A stretch of 64,000 bases of DNA from the NCBI GenBank assembly GCA_025890175.1, contig JANPYM010000001.1, positions 5,032,378-5,096,377 on the forward strand, in the 5' to 3' direction. The first letter of the stretch is position 1. Each line of letters begins with the position of its first letter. Below, piece after piece: positions 24,352 to 34,587 of this stretch. A program made the translations under genes and the position numbers. This DNA is from Ciborinia camelliae (lineage: Eukaryota; Ascomycota; Leotiomycetes; Helotiales; Sclerotiniaceae). Under the pieces are notes generated by a model that was not told where the DNA came from, did not search any database, and saw nothing but the letters and a program-made list of their open reading frames with translations.

Positions 24352-25701
24352 TCACACCATCTCCTCATTTCCCAAGTATTTCTCCAACTGCGGTTTGAAG
24401 AACTCATCCGCATTCCTCTCCCTCTCCAACCCACCCCCATCATACCACGCCAACATCTCCGTCCACCCCTCCATCCACTCTTCGCCCAACCATCCCTCCG
24501 AAGCCCACAACTTCTCATGCACCACCTTCAACCTCCCCCTATCCTCCTCGCGCGGGAAGAATCCCCCCCACTTCCTCTCCAGCGGCGTCACCGCAAACGG
24601 CCCCTCTTCTCGAAACTGCCACGCGAAGAATGCCTGATCGGCCATATTCGCGTTGTACATGTGAAACTTCCGAAAGTTCTGCAAGAAGCGTCTCCACATG
24701 ACCCGGCTCGGGGTAAACACCATGGCGCCCACATTCACCTCGACGGGGGTCCCGGGATTCTGCGGCACCCCCGCAAAGATAAATGTCTCGCCCGCGCAAC
24801 TCGGCGACCCGTCGGCAAAATAATCATCCGCCTCCTGTCGCAGCGCATCGCACGGTTTCGGCGCCACCAACTCAAACATCGCGTCGAGGTTTCCCACCGG
24901 GAACGCATCCGCGTCCAGATATAAGATCCGGTCGAAATCCGTCTGCCGCCACATGTGCAATTTGGCAAACGTGTCTCGCCAGCGCGAAAATATCGGCTGG
25001 TGTGCGCCGTCGGCAAGATCAGCGGTGCGGGGATTCCAATCCAGCGGGTCGAGTTCCCGCACGAGGGCGCCGGCGCCCGCGAGCAGGCGGCGCTGTTCGG
25101 CGGGCACGTGCGGGGCCACGAAGGCGATGAAGGGGTGCGAGTGCGTGCGGGATGACGGCCGCCAGAGCACCCGGTAGATCAGCGATTGCACCGCCATGAA
25201 GTACGGGTCGCGGATCGAGGGGTTGTGCGTGTTCATGAATGTGGCGTAGGCGTAGCGTGTGCCGATGGGGAGCGCGGGGTTGTAGTTGCGAGGCCATTTT
25301 TCCGCGAGGGTTTCGAGTGGGAGGGTGGGCAGCGGGAGCGAGAGATCTTCTTGGAAGGGATATTTTATGTTGTCGAATGCGGAGTTACTTTCTGGGGTAG
25401 TGGGTTCGGGATCGGGAGTCGGAGTGGGAGTGGGAGTGGGAGTCGGAGTTAGAGGGATTTCTGGTGTGACATTGGGGTTGTGATCAGGTTGTGATATCGG
25501 TGCGTTGATAGGATTCCAACTCGAAATAAAATCACCGCCGATAGCATGGAAGAGTCCCTCATCCCCCTTCTCCTTCTCCTTCTCCGCCTCCCAATTCGAT
25601 TTCGCACTATCATACGCGTCTCTAATCCTCGCATGCGAGAGCCAAAGTATCCCCGCGACAATGATTAACAAACAAGCAAAGCTCGTACGACTGCGTCGCA
25701 T
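24352..25701 (-). CDS. GT8-family glycosyltransferase, type II membrane protein
   Basis: Probably a Golgi or ER nucleotide-sugar glycosyltransferase of family GT8 (glycogenin/galactinol-synthase-like fold). A single exon of 449 residues: a short cytosolic tail, a membrane anchor at about 8-22, a low-complexity stem with a Thr-Pro repeat (about 85-96), then the catalytic domain from about 150 (RYAYATFMNTHNPSIRDPY). The metal-binding motif is YLDADAF with Asp263/Asp265. Other family elements are FAKLHMWRQTDFDRIL before it, VNVGAMVFTPS, and MADQAFFAW. The domain is complete through VVHEKLW near the end. Acceptor and donor are not predictable by eye. The (TP)n coding repeat is a likely length-polymorphic site. 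Confidence 0.85.
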   Translation of the reverse strand: MRRSRTSFACLLIIVAGILWLSHARIRDAYDSAKSNWEAEKEKEKGDEGLFHAIGGDFISSWNPINAPISQPDHNPNVTPEIPLTPTPTPTPTPTPDPEPTTPESNSAFDNIKYPFQEDLSLPLPTLPLETLAEKWPRNYNPALPIGTRYAYATFMNTHNPSIRDPYFMAVQSLIYRVLWRPSSRTHSHPFIAFVAPHVPAEQRRLLAGAGALVRELDPLDWNPRTADLADGAHQPIFSRWRDTFAKLHMWRQTDFDRILYLDADAFPVGNLDAMFELVAPKPCDALRQEADDYFADGSPSCAGETFIFAGVPQNPGTPVEVNVGAMVFTPSRVMWRRFLQNFRKFHMYNANMADQAFFAWQFREEGPFAVTPLERKWGGFFPREEDRGRLKVVHEKLWASEGWLGEEWMEGWTEMLAWYDGGGLERERNADEFFKPQLEKYLGNEEMV

Positions 25702-25874
25702 GGTTCGCAGACTCTCGTATATCTATCGTATGGATACTCGGGGATATCGTTATTGGTTCATGGATATTGCGAAAGGAAATGAAATGAAATGAATTGGATT
25801 GGAGCTCTCAATCTCATAGCTTTCATATCAATCAATCAATCGATGTATGTACCTATGTATGTAAGATATATATT

Positions 25875-25953
25875 ACGAGCTTTGAGTCGCGGCCCGAGCG
25901 GTCGGCCAATAATATGTAATATGTACGTACATATTATTGCAGTTCGTGAAGCT
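25875..25953 (+). repeat. Hairpin repeat H, copy 1 (in the gene-rich block)
   Basis: ACGAGCTTTGAGT, then a GGCCCGAGCGG core, then CGGCCAATAATATGTA and an inverted partner TACATATTATTG. The same design recurs at 50,507 and 58,890 in the AT-rich block, so this is a mobile or formerly mobile element. Confidence 0.6.
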
Positions 25954-25969
25954 CTATTTTTATATAAAT

Positions 25970-26045
25970 CCCATGTACTTTTGAACCCCCCAATCAGCCA
26001 GCATCCGTTTCGCATAGCTAATTAATTCGGTGGTATTTTATAATA
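25970..26045 (+). repeat. GTACTTTTGAACC repeat, copy 1
   Basis: TATAAATC..TGTACTTTTGAACC, CCAATCAGC, GCATCCGTTTCGCATA and an AATTAAT..GTGGTATTTTA tail. Related copies lie at 61,541 and 61,811. Confidence 0.65.
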
Positions 26046-27721
26046 CCTAGATATCAAGACCTACAGGCTACAAGTGTATCAATACTATGCCCCATCCATC
26101 AATATATCAATGAATGATAACAGCCATGCATGCCGGTGATAGATACAAATCCAAGATCTGAAGCGTGGGGGTACGAAAGCTCCCCGGCCTAAAAGCAGCG
26201 AAAAATAAATGAATATATCCAAGATTTCCTTTCCAGTATTCGCGACGCCTCACTTTTCTTTTCCGCGGATGTGATGGTGAGTATGGATTACCTAGAAACT
26301 GGGGTAGGTTTGCGGGTCGGATAAAGGTGGATCGCGATTCAGGGGTCCCTGCCGCCCAAGGATCTTTACACAAAAGCAGCGTTGCTTTATGGCTGGAATT
26401 ATATTGGTTGGTAGATTTGTTTGCTTGCTTATTTGATCTATTAGTGGGTGGTAAGTAGTAAGGTAGGTAGAAAATCATAAATTTTTGGCTCTTAAGTCTT
26501 GAGTTCGATGATATTACACACACAGAACGTGTAGATCAGAAAGTTTTTGGTCTATGGAGGGCTGGTTGGTTTTTAGTGGGATTAAGCGATATAGTCTCAG
26601 GGGCGAAAATTCGTGCGTTTTGTGCTGAAGATGTTGGCAATGTGTTGCCGTCTATTCTGATATATCATGTTGAAAGTATGGATGGAGTTCCGATCAGATA
26701 TTTGAGAATGGGAGTCCAGCTGGCCAATCCAAAGCCTCTACGATCAAAATCGTGTGGTTGGCGAAAGATGTAAGATTAATATACGTATATAGATGCAGAT
26801 ATAGATGCAGATGTAAATGTAGATTCAATGATAAGATAGTTTAATGCAATGACATTATGATATGTATATCTATCTATCTACATGTAAAATTATACCCCGG
26901 ATATTCTGCTTTTGCTTCTGCCTTTACCAGGATATTTTTGGGGTTGGTATTTCTTCGGTTGGTCTTCTGGGGGTGAGTTATATATATACCTACTAAGTAG
27001 ACCGGTAGTATTCGTGGAGATATCTTGATATGGTGGCGGGAAGAAGTTGAAGAGAGCTGGAGTGGGAGTTGGAGGGTGGGAGTGAGAGTGAGGTGGGAAT
27101 ATGGAGGCACGGACCATGAATCCCGAGTCCCAGGTGCAACACGTGCTAACCTACTACTCTACTTCCGTCTTATTTTTGCTCCTACCTTTCTTCATATAGT
27201 CAACAATTCCCCCCATTTCCCCTCATTTCCCCTCGTTTCCGCAAGGGTTCTTTAATATAAGGGGTGGGTGGTGATAAGTTATGATCGACAAGTACAAAAC
27301 GTCATTCGTGTTTACCACCAGAGAGAGTCCGAGTGGACTGGGAAATCAATGACGGAGGAGGGGAGGATGAGATTCTTCAAAATCTCATGCTTAACCTATA
27401 GCTAACCAACATTAAGGTTAAATTTACTGCATTTCATTGCTCTTTCCTTGCCTTACCTTGGCTCTTGTTGCGTCATCCCATCTGGTGGCAAACTCTCGCG
27501 GTGCATTCCTATTCGTTTGATAGAGTAATCTCATTTGGGGGAGGTTCCTAGTGGTCCCTTTCATGCAGGGACAATGAATCTAAGGCTTTCAAACCTTCAG
27601 TCTTGTTTGTGGCTGCATATAGCGTTTGATGCTTGCGATGCAGAATACAAGCGGTCCATACACGTGCGAGGTCGGTTAAGCCGATTCTCAGGTTCACAGG
27701 AGATTTCCTCGCATCGTGAAT

Positions 27722-27920
27722 CTTGAGTAATTGAGTAATTATCGAAATGATTCGGTTGCGAAGCGAAATGTATGTTTAGAAGATTGTTTTGGTAGAGGTT
27801 TGCAGATTGGAGGGTGTGAATGTTGAGTAATTTGATAAGTAACTATCGAATGATTTGGTTGTTAAACGATATGTTATGTATGCAAGATTGTTTTGGTCGA
27901 GTTCTGCAGATTGGGGGGCG
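27722..27920. repeat. Two imperfect direct repeats of about 100 bp
   Basis: Both copies read GAGTAATT.., a TATCGAA.TGATT.GGTTG segment, an AAGATTGTTTTGGT.GAG segment and CAGATTGG.GGG. They lie about 100 bp apart, upstream of the secreted-protein gene. Confidence 0.75.
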
Positions 27921-28067
27921 TTCTTGTTACGCTACTTTCGTTGAGAAAGTCCTCGTGGAAATCTATAAAGACCACTAGGCCACACATTGTTTCCAAAAAC
28001 CACAACACGCTTCATCAGAATACAACATCTTCACATTCTTACAACCCACTCAAATCGATATCAAAAC

Positions 28068-28662
28068 ATGCACATCAGCAAGTTCTCGACCACAGCCATT
28101 GGGTTCATTCTTCTCCCAATCACTCTAGCTCAATCTCCGGTTCTTACGGTGTCCCCCCTCGGAGGACCTGGTACGATTCTAGTCAAAGTAAATGGAGAAA
28201 TTGGTTCCACTGGTTGTCTGAATGACGAAGGTAAATGGACCGTACAAGATGATGCCTGCGCCAGTTTTTTCGGTAATGGCCAGGGTGGACTTCTTTCGGA
28301 CCAAGGATGGATGATCCTCGACGATGATTCCAACATCGCCACAACAACGAGCACTTGGACTACCGCATGGGTTGGAACACATGTGGATACAAGCGTACGT
28401 AAAATCGAAATATACCAAAAAATGAAGCTAACAGATATTCACTTGACAGAAAGATGCTACTTGGCTCCAAGCCCAAGTCGGAAACACCGGGACGGACCCT
28501 TGGGGAGGCCCCTTGTGGTTTACTTCTGCGAAACCCGATTCATCGACCAATGTGACGCTGAATGGCCACGCTATTACCGATGATGTGCAGGTCCTGCTGG
28601 TCTTCAATTCCACTTTTGAAGATAATAGCGCAGTAAGATATGCAGATTTTGAATTGCGTTGA
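28068..28662 (+). CDS. Small secreted protein of unknown function
   Basis: Two exons, 28068-28394 and 28450-28662, with a 55-nt GT..AG intron, give 179 residues. The start at 28068 gives a classic signal peptide (MHISKFSTTAIGFILLPITLA, cleavage near residue 21-22); an in-frame ATG at 27987 would bury it. The mature protein is about 158 residues with only two cysteines (50 and 64, in the segment GSTGCLNDEGKW..DDACASFF), suggesting one disulphide, and two N-glycosylation sequons (NVT, NST). Trp- and Gly-rich segments suggest a beta-rich fold. I cannot assign a family. It is the last normal-composition gene before the AT-rich block, a common location for secreted proteins of plant-associated fungi. 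Confidence 0.75.
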
Positions 28663-28900
28663 GGATATTTTGCGTTAGGGATGTTGAATTGCGTTAGGGA
28701 TATTTTGCGTTCAGATGTTATACTAGGGATGTTGGGATGCTCTAAAGGGTAGCAAACAATAATAATTAGTTCCCAGAAAACCCCACCAAAAATGCAATGA
28801 TATCAGCATGACCATTCTATATATCAATACGATAATAATCTACCGCCCAAACGTTTTGCCAAAAAGTAATTATCTTATAATAACGGAAAACAGTATTTGC
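28663..28900. other. Composition boundary
   Basis: The sequence passes from normal composition to strongly AT-rich DNA. At 28,645-28,725 two imperfect copies of a GAATTGCGTT..GATATTTTGCGTT unit of about 35 bp sit directly at the end of the gene and include its stop codon. Confidence 0.6.
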
Positions 28901-29194
28901 CTCCATCGCCTCAATTCATCTTCTGTAGCGGCAACCATATTGCGCGGTCCGCGTAATATACGCCTTCTAACGTATATAGCATAGAACACACTAGTATAAA
29001 TAGCATTTCCGTAGTACACAAATACGATACTAGCTTTTACTACAATAACACTTCTGTTGCCATCATTTTCTCTCCAAAGCTAAAATACTCGTACAGTAAA
29101 AGTGTATCAAAGCGAGATAGTCTCATTATCTAGACATATTATAGAAAATATCTTTAATATATTGATATCTTTAGTTCACTAATAATAATAACTT

Positions 29195-29304
29195 TGTTGA
29201 AGATCATATCACTGTACTACATTCACTATAAAATGATGGACCCTGGTCTACCCCGCGTACTAGTTTAGCTTGCTTTCCATACTACTGTATAGCTACGTTC
29301 AACA
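29195..29304 (+). mobile_element. Solo LTR, family B, shortened
   Basis: Starts TGTTGAAGATCATATC and ends ACGTTCAACA, with flanking duplications AACTT (29190-29194 and 29305-29309). The 110-bp length reflects loss of the central part. Confidence 0.85.
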
Positions 29305-29500
29305 AACTTAATTATAAATCGCTTCACTTTCGCTTATTTTAAGCACATTTACATTACGATAAGCGAATATTAATTTATCCTCGAAATCTTTAACATATAT
29401 ATTCTAAAACACTGAATTAATTAAGCGACAGCTGGGAATGTATAGATCTGATTATATTATTAATTTTGTTTAAATTTATAGGGCTCTACAAGCTGCACAG

Positions 29501-29547
29501 CACGAGCTGCGAGGGAGGTCGTGAAGGGCCGTACTTAATTAAAGCTT
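29501..29547 (-). repeat. Fragment of the minisatellite-tailed repeat body
   Basis: Reverse complement of the segment ACGGCCCTTCACGACCTCCC..GCAGCTCGT seen at 58,965-58,997. Only this piece is present. Confidence 0.65.
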
Positions 29548-29625
29548 GTTTAGATATATTATAAGATGTGCTGTTTTCAATTATAAAAATAAGAAAGTTT
29601 TATTTAATATTTCTTTTTCCGTATT

Positions 29626-29791
29626 TGTTGAAGATCATATCACTATACTGCATTCACTATAGTATAAAGGACCCTGATCTACCCCATATACTAATATAGC
29701 TTAGCTTTCTTTCTATTCTATAGTATCTATTTTACAGTTTCTATATATAGCTTTAGTCTACATATATACAATACACACTACACGTTCAACA
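29626..29791 (+). mobile_element. Solo LTR, family B
   Basis: TGTTGAAG..GTTCAACA, 166 bp, with target duplication GTATT on both sides (29621-29625 and 29792-29796). Confidence 0.88.
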
Positions 29792-30447
29792 GTATTATTA
29801 TATATTTTTATATTTTGGAAACAAGATATTTTAATCCATATAACAAAAACGGCATTACAATTGATATAGACTGTATATTGTTTACTTCTATTGAAGATCA
29901 TATCACTATACCATATTCACTATAGTAGTATAGATGACCAAGGTCATCAAGGTCTACCCCATCTCTTAATATAGTTTAGCTTCCTTTATTGTATAATATT
30001 CTTTATTTACTTTACAATTTCTATATATAATTTTAGTTTATATATATATTATATATTCAATAAATTATAAAGCTTGTGTAATTGTATTTTATTAATAATT
30101 ATAATGAACATAAATATAATTTTTTTTAATTCTTTTTTTATTATTGTTAAAAATTATATTATTATATTATATTTATTATAATAATATGAATGATTGATGT
30201 TATTAAAATTTACTTTATTATTTAAAGTAGCTTAACTTTTTTTATTGTATAGTATTTTTTATTTATTTTATAGTTTTTATATACAATTTTAGTTTATATA
30301 TATAATATATATATTATATGTTTAATAATATTAAAATAAATTTAAATATAAAAAAAAAATTATATTTGAAAGGAATTTAAATATTTTTGTATTATAATAT
30401 AAAATAATTAAATTTTATTAAAAAAATAAATATTATAATTGAAATTA

Positions 30448-31735
30448 TATTGCAACTTTTTTTTTAATTACTTTTATTATTTTAATTATTTAGATTTTAT
30501 TTATTTTAAATTTTTCGAATCAAATATTTGGTTGCCCAAATTTACTATATCAAATATTTTGTTTAAGCTTTAATTATATTATTAATAATTGTTATTTATT
30601 ATTTGAATTATTCAATTTATATATATAATGTTTGAAAATAATCTATACATTTGAATTTCAAAATTATTAAAATCATCAAAATTATTAATTATTAATTATC
30701 AATTATTCAATCAAACTATTATATATATATAAATTTTAATCAAATTATACAATTTTATTATTTTTGAATTAATATAATTATATTAAAATCTATTTATATA
30801 ATTTCGAAATATTATAAATTTTGATTATATAATTATATATCAACTATTTTTAAATAATATAAATAACATAAATAATATATAAACAAATAAATAATAATTA
30901 TTAATAATATAATTAAAATTTAAACAAAATATTTAATATAATAACATCGCAACTTTTTTTCCATCGGACAATAAGATAGGGTTTAGATAATACTAACAAA
31001 TAGAACAAAGATGCTAAAATTCGATCAATCGAAACCATGGTTTGGATTTGATTGCCCAGATCTGCTACATCAAATATTTTGTTCGTTGTATAAAAACATT
31101 ATCTATATTATTTTAATTATTTATATTATTTATATTATTCGAATTATTCGAATTATTCGAATTATTTATATTATATGAAAATGACTTATACACAATTATA
31201 TAATCAAAATTTATAATATTTCGAAAATGTATAAATCGATTTCAATATAATTATATTAATTCAAAAATAATAAAATTATATAATTTGATTAAAGTTTATA
31301 GATATATAATATAATTTAATTAAATAATTAATAATTAATAATTAATAATATTAATATAATTAATTTTGATAATTTTGATAATTTTAAAATTTAAATATAT
31401 AAATCATTTTCGAATATTATATATACAAATTAAATAATTAAAACAATATAAATAATATAATAATAGTTTAAACAAAATATTTGATATAGTAGATTTAAGC
31501 AATTAGATATTTGATTCAGGATTTTCAAGATAAACAAGATCTAAATGACCAAAGTGATAGAGGTAGTTGAAAAAAAAGTTGCGATGAAATTTGAATAATC
31601 AAATATTTGATTAACAAATAAAATCTGAATTATATTTGAATATAAATTCGATTAATCAAATTTTAACATTTTTGTTTTATTTGTTAACATTATCTAAACT
31701 TTATATTATTGTTTAATCGAAAGAAAATTGCAATA
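30448..31735 (-). mobile_element. TIR element G, copy 2 (interrupted by copy 1)
   Basis: Ends TATTGCAACTTTTTTTT and GAAAGAAAATTGCAATA, RIP-like forms of the G inverted repeat. Its orientation is opposite to copies 1 and 4. Without the nested copy 1 it is about 645 bp. Confidence 0.7.
30945..31586 (+). mobile_element. TIR element G, copy 1
   Basis: Terminal inverted repeats CATCGCAACTTTTTTTC and GAAAAAAAAGTTGCGATG, 642 bp, no coding capacity. It sits inside copy 2, whose sequence resumes on both sides as judged from the uninterrupted copy 3. Target duplication uncertain (perhaps 2 bp). Confidence 0.8.
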
Positions 31736-31783
31736 TATTATAGAATTTAATAAAATTTAAAATATAATTTAATAATTATTAAT

Positions 31784-31961
31784 TGTTGAGAGTAGCCAGG
31801 GCCGTATGAGCCGTACGGACCGCGAAGCGGCCCGTAGGCCTAATACGGCTTAGCGCCCTATCTTAAGCTTAAATAGCATACAAGGTTCAACCTTAGTTCT
31901 ATAGTAATTTCAAATAACATCACACAACTTGCACCTTCACGTGATCTACCTAATTCCAACA
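31784..31961 (+). mobile_element. Solo LTR, family C, scarcely mutated
   Basis: TGTTGAGAGTAGCC..ATTCCAACA, 178 bp, with target duplication TTAAT at 31779-31783 and 31962-31966. Normal GC content, including a GTACGGACCGCGAAGCGGCC stretch, shows it arrived after most mutation of the surrounding DNA. Confidence 0.85.
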
Positions 31962-32278
31962 TTAATTATAAAAAAAATATTAAAAATTATATTATTATAT
32001 TATATTTATTATAATAATATAAATAATTAAGATTATCAAAATTTATCTTATCTCTTAATATAGTTTAGTTTTCTTTATTATATAATACTCTTTATTTATT
32101 TTATAATTTTTATATACTATAGTTTTAATTTATATATATATTATATATTTAATAAATTATAAAGTCTATATAATTGTATTTTATTAATAATTATAATAAA
32201 TACAAATATAATTTTTTTTATTTTTTTTATATTATTATTAAAAATTATATTATTATATTATATTCATTATAATAATAT

Positions 32279-32552
32279 TATCACGAGGACGACTTGGGAA
32301 TCTAATGATTTAGGAACTAAGATTCGTATTAATAAAAATCTAGATTCTAATATTAAAAAAAGATACAAAATAACTGAACCTTATATAAACCTAGGTAGCT
32401 GTACTGAACTGACGCTAGTGCCTAGCGTATAATACTAAGCGAATACTATGCCTAGAACCTAATACTATAGGAATGAAGAGCATTCACCATCAGGCACGTG
32501 ATCGTAGATCACGTGCTAGTCACGTGACCCGTACCCCTGTAACTTCGTCACA
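32279..32552 (-). mobile_element. Solo LTR, family A, copy 1
   Basis: 274 bp. On the minus strand it starts TGTGACGAAGTTACAGGGG and ends TCGTGATA, with target duplication AATAT (32274-32278 and 32553-32557). It contains three CACGTG motifs near its start and a TATATAAGG-type box near the middle, as in an LTR promoter. Confidence 0.88.
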
Positions 32553-32837
32553 AATATAAATAATTAATATTATTAAGATTTATCCTATTATTTAAAATAA
32601 CTTAACTTTTTTTATTATACATTATTTTTTATTTATTTTACAATTTTTATATATAATTTTAGTTTATATATATATAATATATATATTATATATTTAATAA
32701 TATTAAAATAAATTTAAATATAAAAAAAATATATATATTTAAAAAAAAATTGAATATTTTTGTATTACAATATAATTATATTATATAATATAAAATAATT
32801 AAATTTTATTAAAAAATAAATATTATAATTGAAATTA

Positions 32838-33695
32838 CATTACAACTTTTTTTTTAATTATTTTTATTATTTTAATTATTTAAATTTTATTTGTTTTGAA
32901 TTTTTCGAATTAAATATTTGGTTATCCAAATCTGCTATATCAAATATTTTGTTTAAACTTCAATTATATTATTAATAATTATTATTTATTATTCAAATTG
33001 TTCGATTTATATATACAATTATTGAACATATAGTATGTGTATTGTATTGATAGATTGAAACTATGTACAGGAACTGTAAAGTAGGTAGAGGGCACTGTAC
33101 AATAGAGGAAGCTAAGCTACTTTAGGTAGTGGGGTAGACCTTGGTGATCTCGGTCATCCATACTACTATATGAATGTGGTATAGTGATATGATCTTCAAC
33201 AACAATATTCGAAAATAACTTATACATTTGAATTTCAAAATTATTAAAATTATCAAAATCATCAATTTTATTAATATTATTAATTATCAATTATTAATTA
33301 TTCAATTAAACTATTATATATATATAAGTTTTAATCAAATTATATAATTTTGTTATTTTTGAATTAATATAATTATATTAAAATTTATTTATATAGTTTC
33401 AAAATATTATAAATTTTGATTATATAATTATATAGAAATCATTTTTGAACAATATGAATAATATAAATAATATAAACAACGTATAAACAAATGAATAATA
33501 ATTATTAATAATATAATTAAAATTTAAACAAAATATTTGATACAATAAATTTAAATAATTAAATATTTGATTAATAAACAAAATCTAAATTATATTCGAA
33601 TATAAATTTGATTAATCAAATTTTAATATCTTTATTTTATTTGTTAACATTATTTAAATTTTATATTATTGTTCAATCGAAAAAAAGTTACAATA
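32838..33695 (-). mobile_element. TIR element G, copy 3 (interrupted by a solo LTR)
   Basis: Ends CATTACAACTTTTTTTTT and CGAAAAAAAGTTACAATA. It is co-linear with copy 2 in the same flanking context. About 670 bp without the nested family-B LTR. Confidence 0.7.
33020..33201 (-). mobile_element. Solo LTR, family B, nested in element G copy 3
   Basis: 182 bp, TATTGAACATATAG..GATCTTCAACA as read on the plus strand, with target duplication ACAAT (33015-33019 and 33202-33206). Confidence 0.88.
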
Positions 33696-33932
33696 TATTA
33701 TAAAAATTAATAAGATTTAAAATATAATTTAATAATTGTTAATTATAAAAAAAATATTAAAAATTATATTATTATATTATACTATTTATTATAATAATAT
33801 AAATAATTAAGATTATCAAGGTCTACTTCATCTTCTAATATAATTTAGCTTCCTCTATTGTACAATACTCTTTATCTACTTTATAGTTCCTATATATAGC
33901 TTTAGTCTATACATATACTATATATTCAATAA

Positions 33933-34587
33933 CTTCGCAACTTTTTTTCGATCAAACAATAATGTAGGGTTTAGATAATATTGACAAATAAAACAAAAAT
34001 GCTAAAGTTCAATTAATTGAATCTATATTCGAATATAGTTTAGATTTTGTTTGCTAAATCAAATATTTTGTTTACTAAATTTGTTGTACCAAATATTTTG
34101 TCTAAGTTTTAATTATATTGTTAATAATTATTATACGTTGTCTACGTTATTCATATTGTTCGAAAGTGGCTTATATAGAATTATATAATCAAAATTTATA
34201 ATACTTTGGAAATGTACAAATCGATTTCAATACAATTATATTAATTCAAAAATAATAAAATTATATGATTTGGTTAAAGTATATATAAGGAATTGAAATA
34301 ATTAATAGTTATAATAATATTAATAATATTTTTTGGAAAATATTTTGAAGTTTAAGTGTATAAACTATTTTCGAATATTGTATGTATAAATCGGATAGAT
34401 TGAATATTGTATATACAGATCGGATAATAGATAACAATGAATAACAATTGTTGATAATATAATTAAAGCTTAAATAAAATATTTGGTATAATAGATTTGG
34501 GCAATTAAATATTTGATTCGGGAAATTTAAGACAAATAAAACCTAGATGATCAAAGCGATAGGGGTAATTGAAAAAAAGTTGCGATG
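33933..34587 (+). mobile_element. TIR element G, copy 4
   Basis: CTTCGCAACTTTTTTTCG..TTGAAAAAAAGTTGCGATG, about 655 bp. The composite LTR element appears to have inserted at its left edge, because the ACTTC duplication overlaps this end. Confidence 0.7.

Larger units (their letters stand above)
25702..28067. other. Intergenic, repeat-bearing, no supported gene
   Basis: Holds repeats listed separately (hairpin repeat at 25875-25953, GTACTTTTGAACC repeat at 25970-26045, an imperfect direct repeat at 27722-27920). Open frames of up to 138 codons on the minus strand at 26,107-26,523 lack any family signal. The right end is the promoter of the secreted protein gene. Confidence 0.5.
29889..33931 (+). 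mobile_element. Composite LTR-internal-LTR-internal-LTR element (copia-LTR family B)
   Basis: Three family-B LTRs in the same orientation (29889-30062, 31978-32154, 33755-33931) separate two homologous internal segments, and the whole is flanked by one target duplication, ACTTC (29884-29888 and 33932-33936). Each internal segment starts with the same AATTATAAAG leader found after the LTR of the full-length copia relic, then carries a further family-B LTR (30145-30327; 32236-32699 when its nested LTR is included), then a TIR element (30448-31735; 32838-33695). Later insertions (family C at 31784, family A at 32279, family B at 33020, a TIR element at 30945) distinguish the two units. No pol region is recognisable, so it was non-autonomous. 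Confidence 0.75.

Noticed and set aside
26107..26523. 138-codon minus-strand frame
   Set aside because: No family signal, no signal peptide and atypical composition in an intergenic repeat-bearing region.
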